Source of the DNA: Bolinopsis microptera
Taxonomy: Eukaryota > Ctenophora > Tentaculata > Lobata > Bolinopsidae
NCBI RefSeq assembly: GCF_026151205.1
Contig: NC_087077.1
Location: forward strand, 1,550,001-1,614,000
Direction of reading: 5' to 3'
DNA: 64,000 bases
Shown: positions 1 to 12,700 of the stretch, one piece after another
Layout of the letters: the number at the start of each line of letters is the position of its first letter
How positions within the stretch are numbered: the first letter of the stretch is position 1
The notes under the pieces: generated by a model
Database searches by the model: none
Told to the model about the DNA's origin: nothing
What the model saw: the letters and a program-made list of their open reading frames with translations, nothing else
Position numbers and translations under genes: made by a program

Positions 1-716
1 ATGATTTTTATTACTGCTACTAATTATAAATACAGAAAGGAGTTAAATCATCTTCACAAAAATTCAAAATATCTTAAATCTAAGGTTCTCCCACCCGATT
101 ATAAGACAAGTACATGTTAACTATTCTAGCGGAAAGGTTCTGCATCAAATTAATCTCTAGTGAATTCGCCCCCGGTCTGAAACCTTTTAAAATCTAACTT
201 GCGCCTGGCCAAACACGTACTGAAATACTTTTTCAGCTATGGGGATTTATAGTCTCATACTTTTGAGACCAAAAGTATTTGACATGACTCCAAGATGGTA
301 AAATTTGGAGTCTAACTCTTTTTAGGACCCTGATGAAACGCACAACATTAACGGTCATCGAGTACCCTTTGATCGTCTAAAGTTGCTGAAATAGAATTAG
401 ACAAGCTAGTTATATCGTCTAAAATAGTTCAAGCCACTCATTATCATATTGTTTAACCCCACCTCTGTGACCGATTTTCGGGTGCTCACTCAAATTGTGT
501 TTTGTTGCCATTCTAAAATTTTCTAGCACACGATCGTCGATCATGGTGATCTATTAGGAACAAGTACAAACGAAAGAATTGGAGCCAAAATTTAGAGGTA
601 AAATATGTAACATTGTTGTTTAATTAAGTACTTTGATGAGCCATTCATAACTTAAGATATCGGATTTTAAAACGGTAAAATGGAGATGAGAAGAATTTGA
701 TTGATAATGTCACCAA
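1..716. other. Gene-free flank, partly repetitive
   Basis: No coding region is recognised. Bases about 560-716 are similar, in the same orientation, to about 7541-7705 (shared words such as GATAATGTCACCAATA). This left flank of the fold-back-like element is therefore itself a repeat. Nothing identifiable lies before 560. Confidence 0.5.
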
Positions 717-1009
717 TAGTACAGAGAAATCCGTCTGAAAAAATCGATCTGCCGACACAAGAAGTTTCCTAAGGATTTTTGACGTTTTTGAATCAGAAAA
801 AAAATTAATTTGTGGAGAAAATTTTTACCTCAGATAATCAATTATTTGGATAATTATCAATTAGCTAATTAGCAAAAATTCGAATTTTTTTATTGGCTCA
901 AAATGATTGGAATAGCTTAAAACACGGAAAAAAGTAGTTGTTAGAAAAACATCGAAATTTTTCACTTACATTTTTTTCAAGACTTGCATGAAACGTGGAG
1001 ATAGCCTGC

Positions 1010-2170
1010 TGTACTACTACTATCGGTTCTTTTGCGATAGTCAAAACGCGACAACTAGCGCTGGATGGCGACAACTAGCGCTATCCAGCGCTAGTTGTCG
1101 CCATCCAGCGCTAGTTGTCGCTATCCAGCGCTGGATAACGCTGGCCAGCGCAAAATATATTTGTTCGATAATTGTCGCTATCCAGCGCTAGTTGTCGCCA
1201 TCCAGCGCTAGTTGTCGCCATCCAGCGCTGGTTGTCGCTATCCAGCGCTAGTTGTCGCTGGCTATGCGACACTGTCGCACGCGATAGTTTGCGATGGCCA
1301 GCGCTGGCTAGCGACAACTAGCGCTGGATGGCGACAACTAGCGCTGGCCAGCGCTTGTTGTCGCTATCCAGCGCTAGCCAGCGCTAGCCAGCGCTAGCCA
1401 GCGCTGGCCAGCGCTATCCAGCGCTAACCAGCGCAAAGTATCAATTTTTGATAAATTTTCGATAAATTTTCGATAATTTTCGCGACAAATAGCGCTGGAT
1501 AGCGACAACTAGCGCTGGCCAGCGCTGGCCAGCGCTAAGCGATAGCCAGCGCTGGCCAGCGCTGGCCATCGATAGCCAGCGCAACATTTTTGCGATATTA
1601 TTCGTCAGCTAGCGCTGGCCAGCGCTATCCAGCGCTATCCAGCGCTAACCAGCGCTAACCAGCGCTGGCCAGCGCTGGCCAGCGCAATGTATCAAAATCA
1701 TATAGTTATAATTGCGATATTACTCGTCAGCCAGCGCTGGCCAGCGCTGGCCATCGATAGCGGACGATAGCCAGCGCAAAATGTTTGCGATATTACTCGT
1801 CAGCTAGCGCTGGCCAGCGCAATGTATCAAAATCATATAATTGCGATATTACTCGTCAGCCAGCGCTAGCCAGCGCTGGCCATCGATAGCCAGCGCAAAA
1901 TATTACTCGTCAGCTAGCGTTGGCCAGCGCTAGCTAGCGCTAGCCAGCGCAATGCATCAAAATCATATACTTGCAATATTACTCGTCAACCACAAACCAG
2001 CGCTAGGTAGTGCAAGTTATAAAAATCAAATATTTGCGATATTAATCGATGGCTAGCGCTGGTTAGTGCTGGCCAGTGCAATATACCAAAATCAAATATT
2101 AGCGATATCATTTATCGTCAGCTGACACTGACTGACCAGCGCAATATATTTGCGATATTTCTTGTCAGCT
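1010..2170. repeat. AGCGCTGGCC-type tandem array, left arm
   Basis: Roughly 10-bp units built on the palindrome AGCGCT (AGCGCTGGCC, AGCGCTAGTTGTCGC, AGCGCTATCC) are mixed with a longer unit containing TTGCGATATTACTCGTCAGC and AATGTATCAAAATCATAT. Short open frames here, rich in Ala, Ser and Arg, are by-products of the repeat and recur in the right arm in the opposite orientation. They are not genes. Confidence 0.85.
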
Positions 2171-3700
2171 TAACGCGGGTGATACTCGTTAAATTGGAAA
2201 TATTTTTTCAAATCCAAGTCCAACTCGGTGCGCATTTATATGTTAAGGAACGGTTATAAACGTACATCTACAATCGTCAGCTAGCGTTGGCTTACTAGCT
2301 GGGCGGAGCTCAACTTACTGGGCGGCGCTCAGCCTGTCATTCCGCGGGATCTCTATTCTATGTTTATCTCTATTCTATGTTTATAAACATAGTAGCCTGG
2401 GCGGGGTCCCTAGGTAAAGCTCAATTTGTCATTTGGCCTCATTCCTATTTTCTGTGTTTATGAAGATGATAGCCTGCGGTCCCCATTATGTGGCTCAGTA
2501 TGCAATACACAGCTATATTAGCAGACTTTACTCAACGCGCTAAATTCTATTACATATATATTATGCGCGGCTCTCTTTTCGATCGTGAATCCTAGTAAGG
2601 TCAGGAAACCTTATTGGATGCACAAAATGATCATAGTGCAAATAAACTTCGGCTAACTGCTAACTAAGCAGCAGTTTCTTTGCACTATAGTTAACGGGTG
2701 ATACTCGTAAAATATTTGACATACGTTGCGAAGCGCGCGCCGCCGAATAAATAAAATATCTGTTCCAACTCGGCGCGCGTCCAGCCTGGTAGGTTGTTAA
2801 CCTACAAGTGCACGTGCGTAAAACAACCCCAGTTACTACGGTTACAATGAAAATTCCTATTTATCATCTAATTTGCACGTGGGCGGTCGTACATTTGACG
2901 GATGTTACTCGTCTAAATTTCTTCGAAGTAGCGCGCGCCGCTTTCTTCTCGAAATGGCCCGATGGCAAGAGCTACGAAGTAGCGCGCGCCGGGTCAGATC
3001 ATTAACAATGGTCAATCGTACATACATTTTACATTCTACATAAATAATTCTTTGAATTATAGTAGAGACTAGAAAGCCCGTGGTAATATAACAGGGACGA
3101 AGCTAATAGTATTCTTTGAAAGAAAGTTTTAATCGCATCAAAAAATATCCATCCTAACCGAAGATACAGCCGATTTAAATATAAAACACTTTAAACACAA
3201 CATAGTAACAACAAAACCGATCAAAATGACGTTAAAACAATCTTTGCACGTGCACGTGCGCATTAAAACACCGTTGCTATGGAACGTTTTGGTTGTTACC
3301 TAAATTCATATTTTTCGTTTGTTTTGCACGTGGGTGGTCGTACATACAGACATTCTACATCAGAAATAATTCTTTGAATTATAGTAGAGATTAGGGTCAT
3401 CATTTGGAAACCCCCTCAGCTATCTGATTACGTAATATGTGAACGACCCTTTATACTAATTTTACTGGGCCATGCTCAGCCTGTCTGCTGTCATTTCGCC
3501 TAATCTCTATTCGGGATATGTTTATGATTAATATGAACATAATATTTTGAGGTCCCCAGGTAAGCTAATTTGTAATTGATCCTAGCTAGCGCTAACAGTA
3601 ACTGCGCGCCGACGAGTGATATCGCAAATATTTAAAACCGATACTTTGGGATGGGGATCGATCACATATTACGTAATCAGCTGAGGGGGGGGGGGTTTCT
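2170..3700. other. Loop between the inverted arms
   Basis: No gene. It contains one copy of the GCGCGCC hairpin family (about 2690-2810). It also holds two direct copies of a segment with TAATTCTTTGAATTATAGTA (near 3044 and 3360), two copies of a word with GTGG(G/T)CGGTCGTACAT (near 2880 and 3330), and a small inverted-repeat element (3404-3704). Confidence 0.5.
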
Positions 3701-3704
3701 GGCC
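3404..3704. mobile_element. Small inverted-repeat element (MITE-like)
   Basis: The left end (GAAACCCCCTCAGCT, then GATTACGTAATATGTGA) is matched in reverse complement by the right end (TCACATATTACGTAATC, then AGCTGAGGGG and a G run). The arms are about 40 bp and the element about 300 bp. No coding capacity is seen. Confidence 0.5.
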
Positions 3705-5515
3705 AGTGCTGGCTAGCGTTGGCTAGCGCTGGTTAGTGCTGGCCAGCGCTGGCTGACGAGTAATATCGCAAGTTTATGATTTTGACACATTGCCCTGGCC
3801 AGCGCTAGCTGACGAGTTATATCGCAAGTATATGATTTTGATACATTGCGCTGGCCAGCGCTGGCTAGCGCTGGCTAGCGCTGGCTAGCGTTGGCTAGCG
3901 CTGGCTAGCGCTGGCTAGCGCTGGCTAGCGTTGGCTAGCGCTGGCCAGCGCTGGCCAGCGCTAGCTGACGAATAATATCGCAAAAATGTTGCGCTGGCTA
4001 TCGATGGCCAGCGCTGGCTAGCGCTGGTTAGCGCTGGCCAGCGCTGGCTGACGAGTAATATCGCAAGTAGGGGGTGCACCATAAAAATAAACTTGCTCGG
4101 ATTTTAAAAATTTTTGTACCATTGTTTTCTGGAGACTGTGAGAATTTTCACAATACCAAATTTGTTATACCTTTTTAGAAAGATCAGTGAGTTTTGCCTA
4201 GGTGCCATATTTGATGGTGCGCGGCTTTTGGAGCAAAATTAGCTGTAAAAGTCGCGTAATTTGACCAAATTTGACCAAATTCGTTGATTTTTGTCGTATT
4301 ATTTGGATATATCTTCAGTTCCTTGAATGAGATCATTCTGAAAATTGGCGACGACCTTCCAATAGGGCTTTCACAACTGTCCGAAAAATTTGGTGGATAT
4401 CAGAGTTGCATTGATATAGTGATCAAAATGGGGAAAAATACGCTGCTTTTAGCTGTAACATAATTTCTGATGGTTGGATATGCTTTAAACTTTTCGGACA
4501 TTTTCCTTGTAAGTCTATGAGTAAGCTTACCAATTTTTGTTGCAATCGGAGGTCGGGAAGGATACTTAATATTTATTTGTTTGAAGAAAATTGTGCTGGC
4601 CGAAATTAGCGCTAAAAAACCATCCTACAGTCGGCACGCGCGGCTCACTGTCGATAGCGCACTACCTATTGCAAGTATATGATTTTGATACATTGCGCTG
4701 GCCAGCGCTAGCTGACGAGTAATATCGCAAGTATATGATTTTGATACATTGCGCTGGCCAGCGCTGACTAGCGCTGGCTAGCGCTGGCTAGCGCTGGCTA
4801 GCGTTGGCTAGCGCTGGCCAGCGCTGGCCAGCGCTGGTTAGCGCTGGATAGCGCTGGCCAGCGCTGGCCAGCGCTAGCTGACGAATAATATCGCAAAAAT
4901 GTTGCGCTGGCTATCGATGGCCAGCGCTGGCCAGCGCTGGCTATCGCTTAGCGCTGGCCAGCGCTGGCCAGCGTTAGTTGTCGCTATCCAGCGCTATTTG
5001 TCGCGAAAATTATCGAAAATTTATCGAAAATTTATCAAAAATTGATACTTTGCGCTGGTTAGCGCTGGCCAGCGCTGGCTAGCGTTGGCCAGCGCTGGCT
5101 AGCGCTGGCTAGCGCTGGATAGCGACAACAAGCGCTGGCCAGCGCTAGTTGTCGCCATCCAGCGCTAGTTGTCGCTAGCCAGCGCTGGCCAGCGCTATTC
5201 AGCGCGCTAGTTATCGAACTGTTTTCTGCGATGGCCAGTTGCGCTGGCCATCGCAAACTATCGCGTGCGACAGTGTCGCATAGCCAGCGACAACTAGCGC
5301 TGGATAGCGACAACCAGCGCTGGATGGCGACAACTAGCGCTGGATGGCGACAACTAGCGCTGGATAGCGACAATTATCGAACAAATATATTTTGCGCTGG
5401 CCAGCGTTATCCAGCGCTGGATAGCGACAACTAGCGCTGGATGGCGACAACTAGCGCTGGATAGCGCTAGTTGTCGCCATCCAGCGCTAGTTGTCGCGTT
5501 TTGACTATCGCAAAA
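3700..5515. repeat. AGCGCTGGCC-type tandem array, right arm
   Basis: Inverted counterpart of the array at 1010-2170, with the same unit variants in opposite orientation. It is split by an unrelated insertion of about 600 bp (4070-4668). Long stretches, for example 5228-5370, match the left arm exactly in reverse complement, which points to recent origin or ongoing gene conversion. Confidence 0.85.
4070..4668 (+). mobile_element. Interspersed repeat inserted in the right arm
   Basis: A non-repetitive block interrupts the AGCGCT array. It starts GGGGGTGCACCATAAAAAT and is flanked by GCAAGTA on both sides, a likely target-site duplication. A diverged inverted copy lies at about 31230-31545 and shares words such as AAATTTGTTATACC-like and GGTGCGCGGCTTTT-like sequence. 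No coding region. Confidence 0.6.
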
Positions 5516-5521
5516 GAACCC

Positions 5522-5947
5522 TACTATCATTTGATTGATTTCAATGATGAATCAGTGGGGTTAAGATAATCGCATAATATGTAATAAATAAAACCTTTCT
5601 GAGTCTGTACCGTCAATCGTGCTAATCTGAACCGGCCTACCTGGATTACCATCTAGCTCTTCTTTTCCTCAATAATTAGACCGAGTTGTCAATAAGCCAT
5701 GAGGACAAGTAGAAGTTTTCGTGATACAGTAAAACCTCTAGCTCTCAATACCGGCCTTTCGCGGGAGAAACGAGAAGTGTGCGGTATAGTCTATAGATTT
5801 ATAGAAACACCCCGATAAAGAGCGTTTTACATAGTTATACCGCATGATAAATCACATTTCTTGCACAACTCGGTCTAATTATTGGGGAAAAGAAGAGCTA
5901 CTCAGAGAGGTTTTATTTATTACATATTATGAAATCAATCAAATGAT
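5522..5947. mobile_element. MITE-like inverted-repeat insertion
   Basis: The terminal arms CTACTATCATTTGATTGATTT and its complement bound this block. Inside them a second matched pair contains CATAATATGTAATAAATAAA, and a third contains CAATAATTAGACCGAGTTGT. The left arm of the fold-back element reads straight from CTACTACTATCGG into GGTTCTTTTGCG, so the block looks inserted in the right arm. A CAGTAAAACCTCTAGCTCTC word at about 5728 resembles pogo-type ends and may be a nested fragment. Confidence 0.55.
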
Positions 5948-6844
5948 AGTAGTAGTACAGCAGGCTATCGGTTCGATCTTAAATGTGCCTTTGGTGCAGT
6001 TTCTGTGAAAATCGATAATGATGTACTGTAATTGATTATGAAACTCTAATATCCTGTGCTTAACGTTTTTCAGTTTCAGTCCTTTTATTTATTTCGATTT
6101 AGTAATTCCTGATTACTAAAGTCTGTCGAAATTTACTGAACTCCAACTACAAATATTGGTGATTTTAGTATTCTTGAAAACAAAAATTCACGAAGTTTTT
6201 TTAAAAGCATTTATTTCCACGTTCCATGCAAGTCTTGAAAAACAAATGAAAGTGAACAATTTTCGAAGTTTTTCTAAAAACTACTTTTTTCCATGTTTTA
6301 AGCTATTCCAATCATTTAGAGCCAATAAGAAATTGTTGCTAATTAGCTAATTGATAATTATCCACTTAATTGATTAAGGTAAAAATTGTCTCCACAAAAG
6401 TTTTTTTTCCTGATTATATGAACACCCTCGATTAATAATAATATGCAACTTTCTACGATGTTCACAACTAAAGATATTTGAAAAACAAGAAAGGTGGTAA
6501 AAGTGGTTAAGTGGCAAGAAGTGGCATTAAGACACGTGGAAAAGTTTGGAAAAGTTGGTCAGCTATTAAGGGCACCTAATGGGATCGGAGTCAAAAACGT
6601 CAAAAATCCTTAGAAAGCTTCTTGTGTTTGAAATCGATTTTTTTCAGACGGACTTCTCTGTACTACAATACAAAATTGCAAAATTAATGATGCCAAAAAC
6701 GTTTTCATGTAATAAGTATATAATTTGGGCGAGCGATTTAGTAGGAGCCTACCACTACCAGTATCAATACCAAGACGCGCGCCGAGTTGGAACAAATATT
6801 TTATCGCCGGCCGTTAATTCTTACTAGGCCTATATCAATATAAT

Positions 6845-9212
6845 ACGCTATAGGCGGTGCTCAGTCTGTCATTCCGTCGAATCTAATTCTAATAATAGCC
6901 TGGGGTCCCCAGGTAAGTTAATTGAAATTCGTAAACGCGTAGGTACGTGTTTTCCGATTTTCCGGTTTTCGACCGCGTCGGGGCTCTCGACATCTCAATT
7001 ACAACTACAAGGTAAAAGGAGGCCAATGATTGCTTTAACAATATGATCATCATCAAGTTAACGCACAAGCTATCGGGCAGAAACATATTTTCAGACGGAC
7101 TTCTCTGTACTACAATACAAAATTGCAAAATTAATGATGCCAAAAACGTTTTCATGTAATAAGTATATGATAACGAATGATATTGTGCGAAGATCGTTGC
7201 TTAAACAAACAACTTAAATAACTTAAATAAAATATTCTATAATTACGGTAAATTTTTCGCGACTGAAGGTGCAGACAGCTGCGACCGCAGGTGAGAACGG
7301 TTAAGGCTAATTCAACTTCAAGAGATCGTTAAACAATGGCATGTTGAAATTTCCGTTTAACTTCTATTCTGTCATTTCTCGCGCATAGTACAGTCAAATA
7401 TAAAATATTACGGAGAATAATTTGAGCCAAAGTGATTTCAACAAGATGTGGTCGAGGAACAGGTCCCAGGAGAGTTCCCAAAGAATCCCAATTAACTCCG
7501 CAGTTACCACTTTCTTATCACTTATTCTTTTACTTTACTTTTTACAAATCGGTCTCTGGACATTGTAGAGGATAAAATCTAGGGGTGAAATATTTAACAT
7601 TTTTGTTTACTTAAGTATTTTGATTAGCCATTTATAATCTAAGATATTGAATCTTAAAATGGTAAAATTGGATTTGTTCGATAATGTCACCAATATAAAT
7701 AAAAGATCACGACATAAATGTTTCGAAAAACGTTTTCACGAGGTAACGAATCACCATTGTGTGAAGATCATTGCTTGAATAAATAATTTTAATGACTTAG
7801 ATAACTTAAATAACTTATTCTACAAGCGGTAAATGTTTTGCGACCGATTGTGACAAGAGCTAAGGCTAATTTAGAAAACCACTGATGACTTATCTGGGGA
7901 CCTCAGGCTATCATGCTCATAAACATATTTATTTTATTCGTTAATATATTTAATAGTATTAGTATAGGCATAGCGGTTAAAATTAGTGGTTTTGGGCCAT
8001 CCTGCCATATTTTTAACGGTCGGTATTTTAACATGACAGTCATAATATTAACTGTAACCGCACATGACTTTTTGAGCTCCCGTAGCCGTGTGGTCTGGTA
8101 ATGATATGGTCAAAGTTGCTTCCTAATGTAAAGACAAAATAAAATTTTCCTCTTAGAAGTGCAAATTACTTCTACTATAAATAAAAATAAAGACAACAAT
8201 ATTCATAATCATATTCATGGTGCAGGTTGTCATATACTGCATGAGTGCATACGTTGTATGTTGTAGACCTGCCGCGCACTGCACGATCAGTGTGGACTGT
8301 GGAAGTGTGGATGGTGGAGTCAGGAATGCGCGGCTGCATCGTGGCCACTATACAGGCCACTTAGTGAAACGACAATGGCAAATGGGCAATTGAATGGCCT
8401 GGGGGGTCACGACGTGATACAAGGTGCAGGTGCTAATAGTTATAGTAATTAATCAAAAATCAAATAGTTAAACATTTAGTAAAAATGATGTTGAACCAAG
8501 AATGGTAGCTGGTAGTGGTAGCAAAAATCCAGAATATTTGAAAAAATCAGCAATTCATAAACTTGTAGGTTTATAACTTACAGTTTAATACCAAGACGCG
8601 CGCCGAGTTGGAACAAATATTTTACAAGTATATCACCCGTTAATTAGCTTACTGGGCGGCACTCAGCCTGTTAGTGTTTTATTTTGCATTCCGTCAAATT
8701 TAATAATACTATTACTAATAGTAATAGCAATTGAAGTCCCCAGGTATTAGGTAAGTTAAATGTTAATTCGTAAACGCGTACGTGTTTTCCGGTTTTCCGG
8801 TTTTCGACCGTCGGGGATCTCGCGGACATTTCAATTACAAGGTAAAAGGAGGCCAATGATTGTTTTAACAATATGATCATCATCAAGTTAACGCACAAGC
8901 TATTGGTAGCAAAAATCCAAAATATTTGGAAAAAATCAGCAATTCGTAAACTTGTAGGTTTATATTTATAAGTATAACCTATCAGTACTACCCGTTAATT
9001 CTTATTAGGCCTATAGGCGGTGCTCAGTCTGTAATTCCGTCGAATTTTAATAATAGCCTGGGGTTCCCAGGTAAGTTAATTTGTAATAAACGCGTACGTG
9101 TTTTCCGGTTTTCGACCGCATCGGGGCTCTCGACATCTCAATTACAAGGTAAAAGGAGGCCAATGATTGCTTTAACAATATGATCATCATCAAGTTAACG
9201 CACAAGCTATTA
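6845..9212. repeat. Three direct copies of an interspersed repeat
   Basis: Similar segments lie at about 6845-7078, 8645-8905 and 9013-9212. Each contains a GGCGG(T/C)(G/A)CTCAG word, an AGCCTGGGGT(C/T)CCCAGGTAAG-like word, CGTGTTTTCCGGTTTTCGACC, and AGGCCAATGATTG with TATGATCATCATCAAGTTAACG. Shorter pieces occur near 2330-2450 and 3470-3570. A second segment (CAGACGGACTTCTCTGTAC and onward) is duplicated at 6646-6725 and 7093-7170. Short frames inside are not convincing genes. Confidence 0.7.
7541..7850. repeat. Uninterrupted copy of the fold-back flanks
   Basis: Bases about 7555-7705 resemble the left flank 560-716, and about 7725-7850 resemble sequence at 6700 and 7137-7280 (AAAACGTTTTCA, then a word like GAAGATC(A/G)TTGCTT). 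The join lies where the left copy carries the 6-kb element, so this may be an unoccupied target copy. Confidence 0.45.
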
Positions 9213-9624
9213 GGCAGAAACAAATTTTAAAAGTTAATTATAAGTATAATAACTATAAGGTCGCCTGTAGAAAATATGCTCTAGCTAGTAGAGGGGTTGT
9301 TCCAATTCCCTGGACTATGGACAACGTCAACACATTCCTGCACAGAAATGCTTGTCGAAAATGTTTTCCCAGATGGTTTTATGTTTATGCTTATTGTTTA
9401 TTGTCCCTAACTGAGTAACACTAACCAATCAGTCAAAATCGCCAAATCGTCATTTTTGAGCCACGCTCAATGCTCATTGCTAAAATGCTCAATTTTATTT
9501 ATGATTCTCACAAATACGAGTAAATCAAGATGTCCCTAAAGGTTTCAAAAACTGCTTAGCATGGAAAATAGTTTCTTGTAGATTTCTAAAAAACATTGTC
9601 AAGTGTTTGAACAATGGTTATCTT

Positions 9625-9750
9625 ACTATATATAAAGCGAGACAATATACACATATATATATCCGTACCATTTTATTGACACCACGGCATCAACTTTAAC
9701 ACTACGTTCTGCAAAAACCGTAAAAGATATAGAACTGAAACTTTTTGACT
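9625..9750 (+). repeat. Interspersed repeat R1, short copy
   Basis: Starts near TTACTATATATAAAGCGAGA and includes ACACCACGGCATCAACTTTA. It is homologous to the copies at 28835-28872 plus 30373-30700 and at 46868-47167 (minus). Homology ends after about 9750. Confidence 0.75.
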
Positions 9751-9759
9751 GGTTCAAAT

Positions 9760-12700
9760 GATAACCTGGTGTCCCCATGTTGCAGGTAAGTTAATTCGTA
9801 AACGTAAATTTTGTTCCGATTTGTTGCAAAATTCGATAAGCTATTATATATCGAATATTTAAATATACGTAATCTATTGGTTGTGTAGGAAAACATTGTC
9901 AAGTGTTTTAACAATGGCTATAAGTATAATTGCCACAAAATTCATCAATTGAATCATTTTATTCCATTTTGTTTGCACGTCAACACTCAACTGTCCTATT
10001 ATTATATATTAGGACTCCTAATATATAATAATAAAGAAATTGAAAAGCAACAAGTCTCAAATGTAAAACACGGCGGTGGTATAAGACCCAACGTATGTAC
10101 ACTGACTTTTACCCCTCCCCCTCCCCTTTATGTAATGAAATGTATCATAAAATGTGAAAACTGATTATTATATAAATTACAAAATACAAGTGCAAAATGG
10201 TGCGAAACCGACAAACAAAATTCGTTGTGGTATGTCATGATACCATTATGCTACAAGTATGACCGCTTCAACGAAGGTACGTGAGGTGTTTTGCGTTTGA
10301 TAGTGAAATCAAAGGAAATGTTTTGCGGCGTTTATTTTATCATGGCGTGGGATTAAAAGTTTATACCATAGATTTAATTTAATAAATTGTTACACATTCT
10401 ATGTTTTCTTCCTCGCGAGCTGAGAGGTGGCTTATATTATTTTGTTCACACAATCAAAGCCACTCAGATTAGGCCCAGATTAAAGGCCTCCCGAACCCAG
10501 GTCCCCAACAAAATTAAAACAGATTTGAACAATTTCATGAAGAACCGAATTTGCGGCACAAACTTGGGTGATAATAAATAAAAATAATATGTTGTTATAT
10601 TATAAGTCTTCATTAAAGAATTTATACGTTCTAATTTGCAACGAGAATTCCATTGCGACAGATTTTTGGCAAACAAAATACCAGAAATATAAGTATTATA
10701 AGGGGTTGAGGATGGGGAATTCCAATGACTCATACCGAATAAATAAACTTGGCACTAGCATTTATACGAGCTTATAAAGAATTTATATAACGAATAATGC
10801 TATTCGCAATCTAATTAAGCTGTTAAGGTGAAGTTCTCATCGTAATTAATCCGCGCTAAGATAACAAAACGCCTCTCTCAATATTTGGAAACTTGTCAAT
10901 GTCTATTCAACCGATCCAAATGATCGGAACTCCCCATATTTTCTGTCACTTCATTTGTAATAATTACTCTCTTCATCTTGTCCGTATGGTGGCCATATGC
11001 CCGTAACATCATTAACTCTTTTCCTCAGAGTTGACTTTATTGTGTGCATATAATCGCACCGTTAACTCTCTTTCCTATATTCACAGCCATACTTTATTAC
11101 TTTTGTTCCGGGCACTGAGCCGTGTCCTGCAGTTTCATAATCATAATATAACGACGAGACAACTAAACGACAAAATACCTTAAGTTAAACCATAGCGCTA
11201 TACTATATTTGTCATACTCATTTATGTTTGCACCTACGGGACAAAACTGAGTCAGAGTAGGTACGCTATCCCAAGTATCATAATTATAAACTAATTTAAC
11301 GACGATTTCCACCGGCTAAATCACCGTTTAAACGAGCGGCTGATTTAGTTTCTTATTTTGGACAAAACCTAGGAGAAGAAAAAAAAAAGATCTTTTGTTG
11401 ACCCTTTTCAGCGGTCAATTGACTCTCAAAAACTTTTAATGGCCCATCAAATAATAGGCAAAAAGGAAAAACAACAACGGGGCAGCGAATATTATAAACG
11501 TGACGACAATCTTAAGTAGTAGTTATCACGCCAGACTTAAAGGCTCGATACGGCATTAATGAAATAAGGAATATGTAAGTTTTATACTTGAGTAGAATAC
11601 TAAAAGTAACTGGGGGAAGTTAGCCTAAACCCTTAGTTAACCTAATTCTTTAAACCTTAACAGTTCCCCTGAAACGGCCCGCGGCCGTATTAGTAATTAT
11701 ACCAGTTTTTAGTATGGTTTCCCCTCAGAAACCAAGTGAAACATATGCTCAATTGCAGAAAATTATGGTTTCTGGACAGAGTTTAAAAGAAAGCAAGCAG
11801 TGTTTAATTTATTGTAAGAATATAAGAATATGCTTATAAACTTCAACCTGTCTATTAACGAGTAACAAAGCAATTAGATCACAGTGAAATGTAAACGTTA
11901 ACTTATTTCTGTACTTCTCTACTGTACTGCATGCTTATCTGCTACGCTGTTTCTCAGTAAGTAATGAGGGGAATATACCTGAGGTCTTGAATAATTTCTT
12001 TTGTCAAGCTGAACAACCGGCCACACATTAACATATGAGCACTTCCACTAGGCTCCAATGGATTTTAATACATCTGGCATGCAGGCGAACAAGGCGTACC
12101 TAGGACCTAGGCGTTGTAGCCCTGCGAGTCTGTGTGTTAGAGGGCTGCCCCGCTGCTCGCAGGATATAGGTTTTTAACTTACATTTAAAGGTTGAAGTGA
12201 ATATTCTGCAGGGATGAGGGGTAATGCTGCTTTCGAACAGCCCTGAAAGCGTCTGGGTCACTAATTGGCCTGGCCTACTCCCTGAGTGCACACTCCATTT
12301 GTAGTTTCACGTATTCTAGTTTTTCGATTGGTGGAACTAGAGTACCCCACCGGTAAGCAGATATTATACTACATAACTAGGCAATAGCAGTAGATCTACA
12401 ATAACTGCAGGGAACCACGTACAATTCCCCACAGTTGCTGGAACATCTTAATATGACCGTATATGTGCCAGGACGACATGTGTTTAAAACTCCGCCTCCA
12501 ATGATAAATAATAATGATAATCTATGCGAGACAGTCGTCATAGCTGTTGGGATCGGTTGGAGGTGTGGTCTACAACAGTCTCGTCACAATAAGAGTAGCA
12601 ATAAATCCTTCCTTTAACCCAAATATCCTACCACCCTACAACAACGATAAGTCGGTAGGTCCAATGTCGCCACAGTTAATTAATACGTGTCTGATATATC

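Larger units (their letters stand above)
717..6665. mobile_element. Fold-back-like element with long inverted arms
   Basis: The outer arms are reverse complements. Left 717-985 pairs with right about 6220-6665, including the shared end word CTCTGTACTA. Inside them, left 1010-2170 and right 3700-5515 are inverted tandem arrays. The stretch 1160-1300 is an essentially exact reverse complement of 5228-5370. The loop, about 2170-3700, has no recognised gene. The right arm is interrupted by two insertions (4070-4668 and 5522-5947). Long inverted arms made of short tandem units are the hallmark of fold-back (FB/Galileo/Tu-type) elements. No transposase is visible, so the copy would be non-autonomous. 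The classification is inferred from structure only. Confidence 0.6.

Noticed and set aside
988-1397. Open frames rich in Ala, Ser, Trp and Arg in the AGCGCT array, and their mirror at 5059-5434
   Set aside because: They are by-products of the tandem repeat, appear on both strands and in both arms, and have no domain.
6579-7155. Short frames around 6.6-7.2 kb sharing a peptide with FLASLILQFCIVVQRSPSE
   Set aside because: The shared peptide comes from a duplicated repeat segment, not from a conserved gene.
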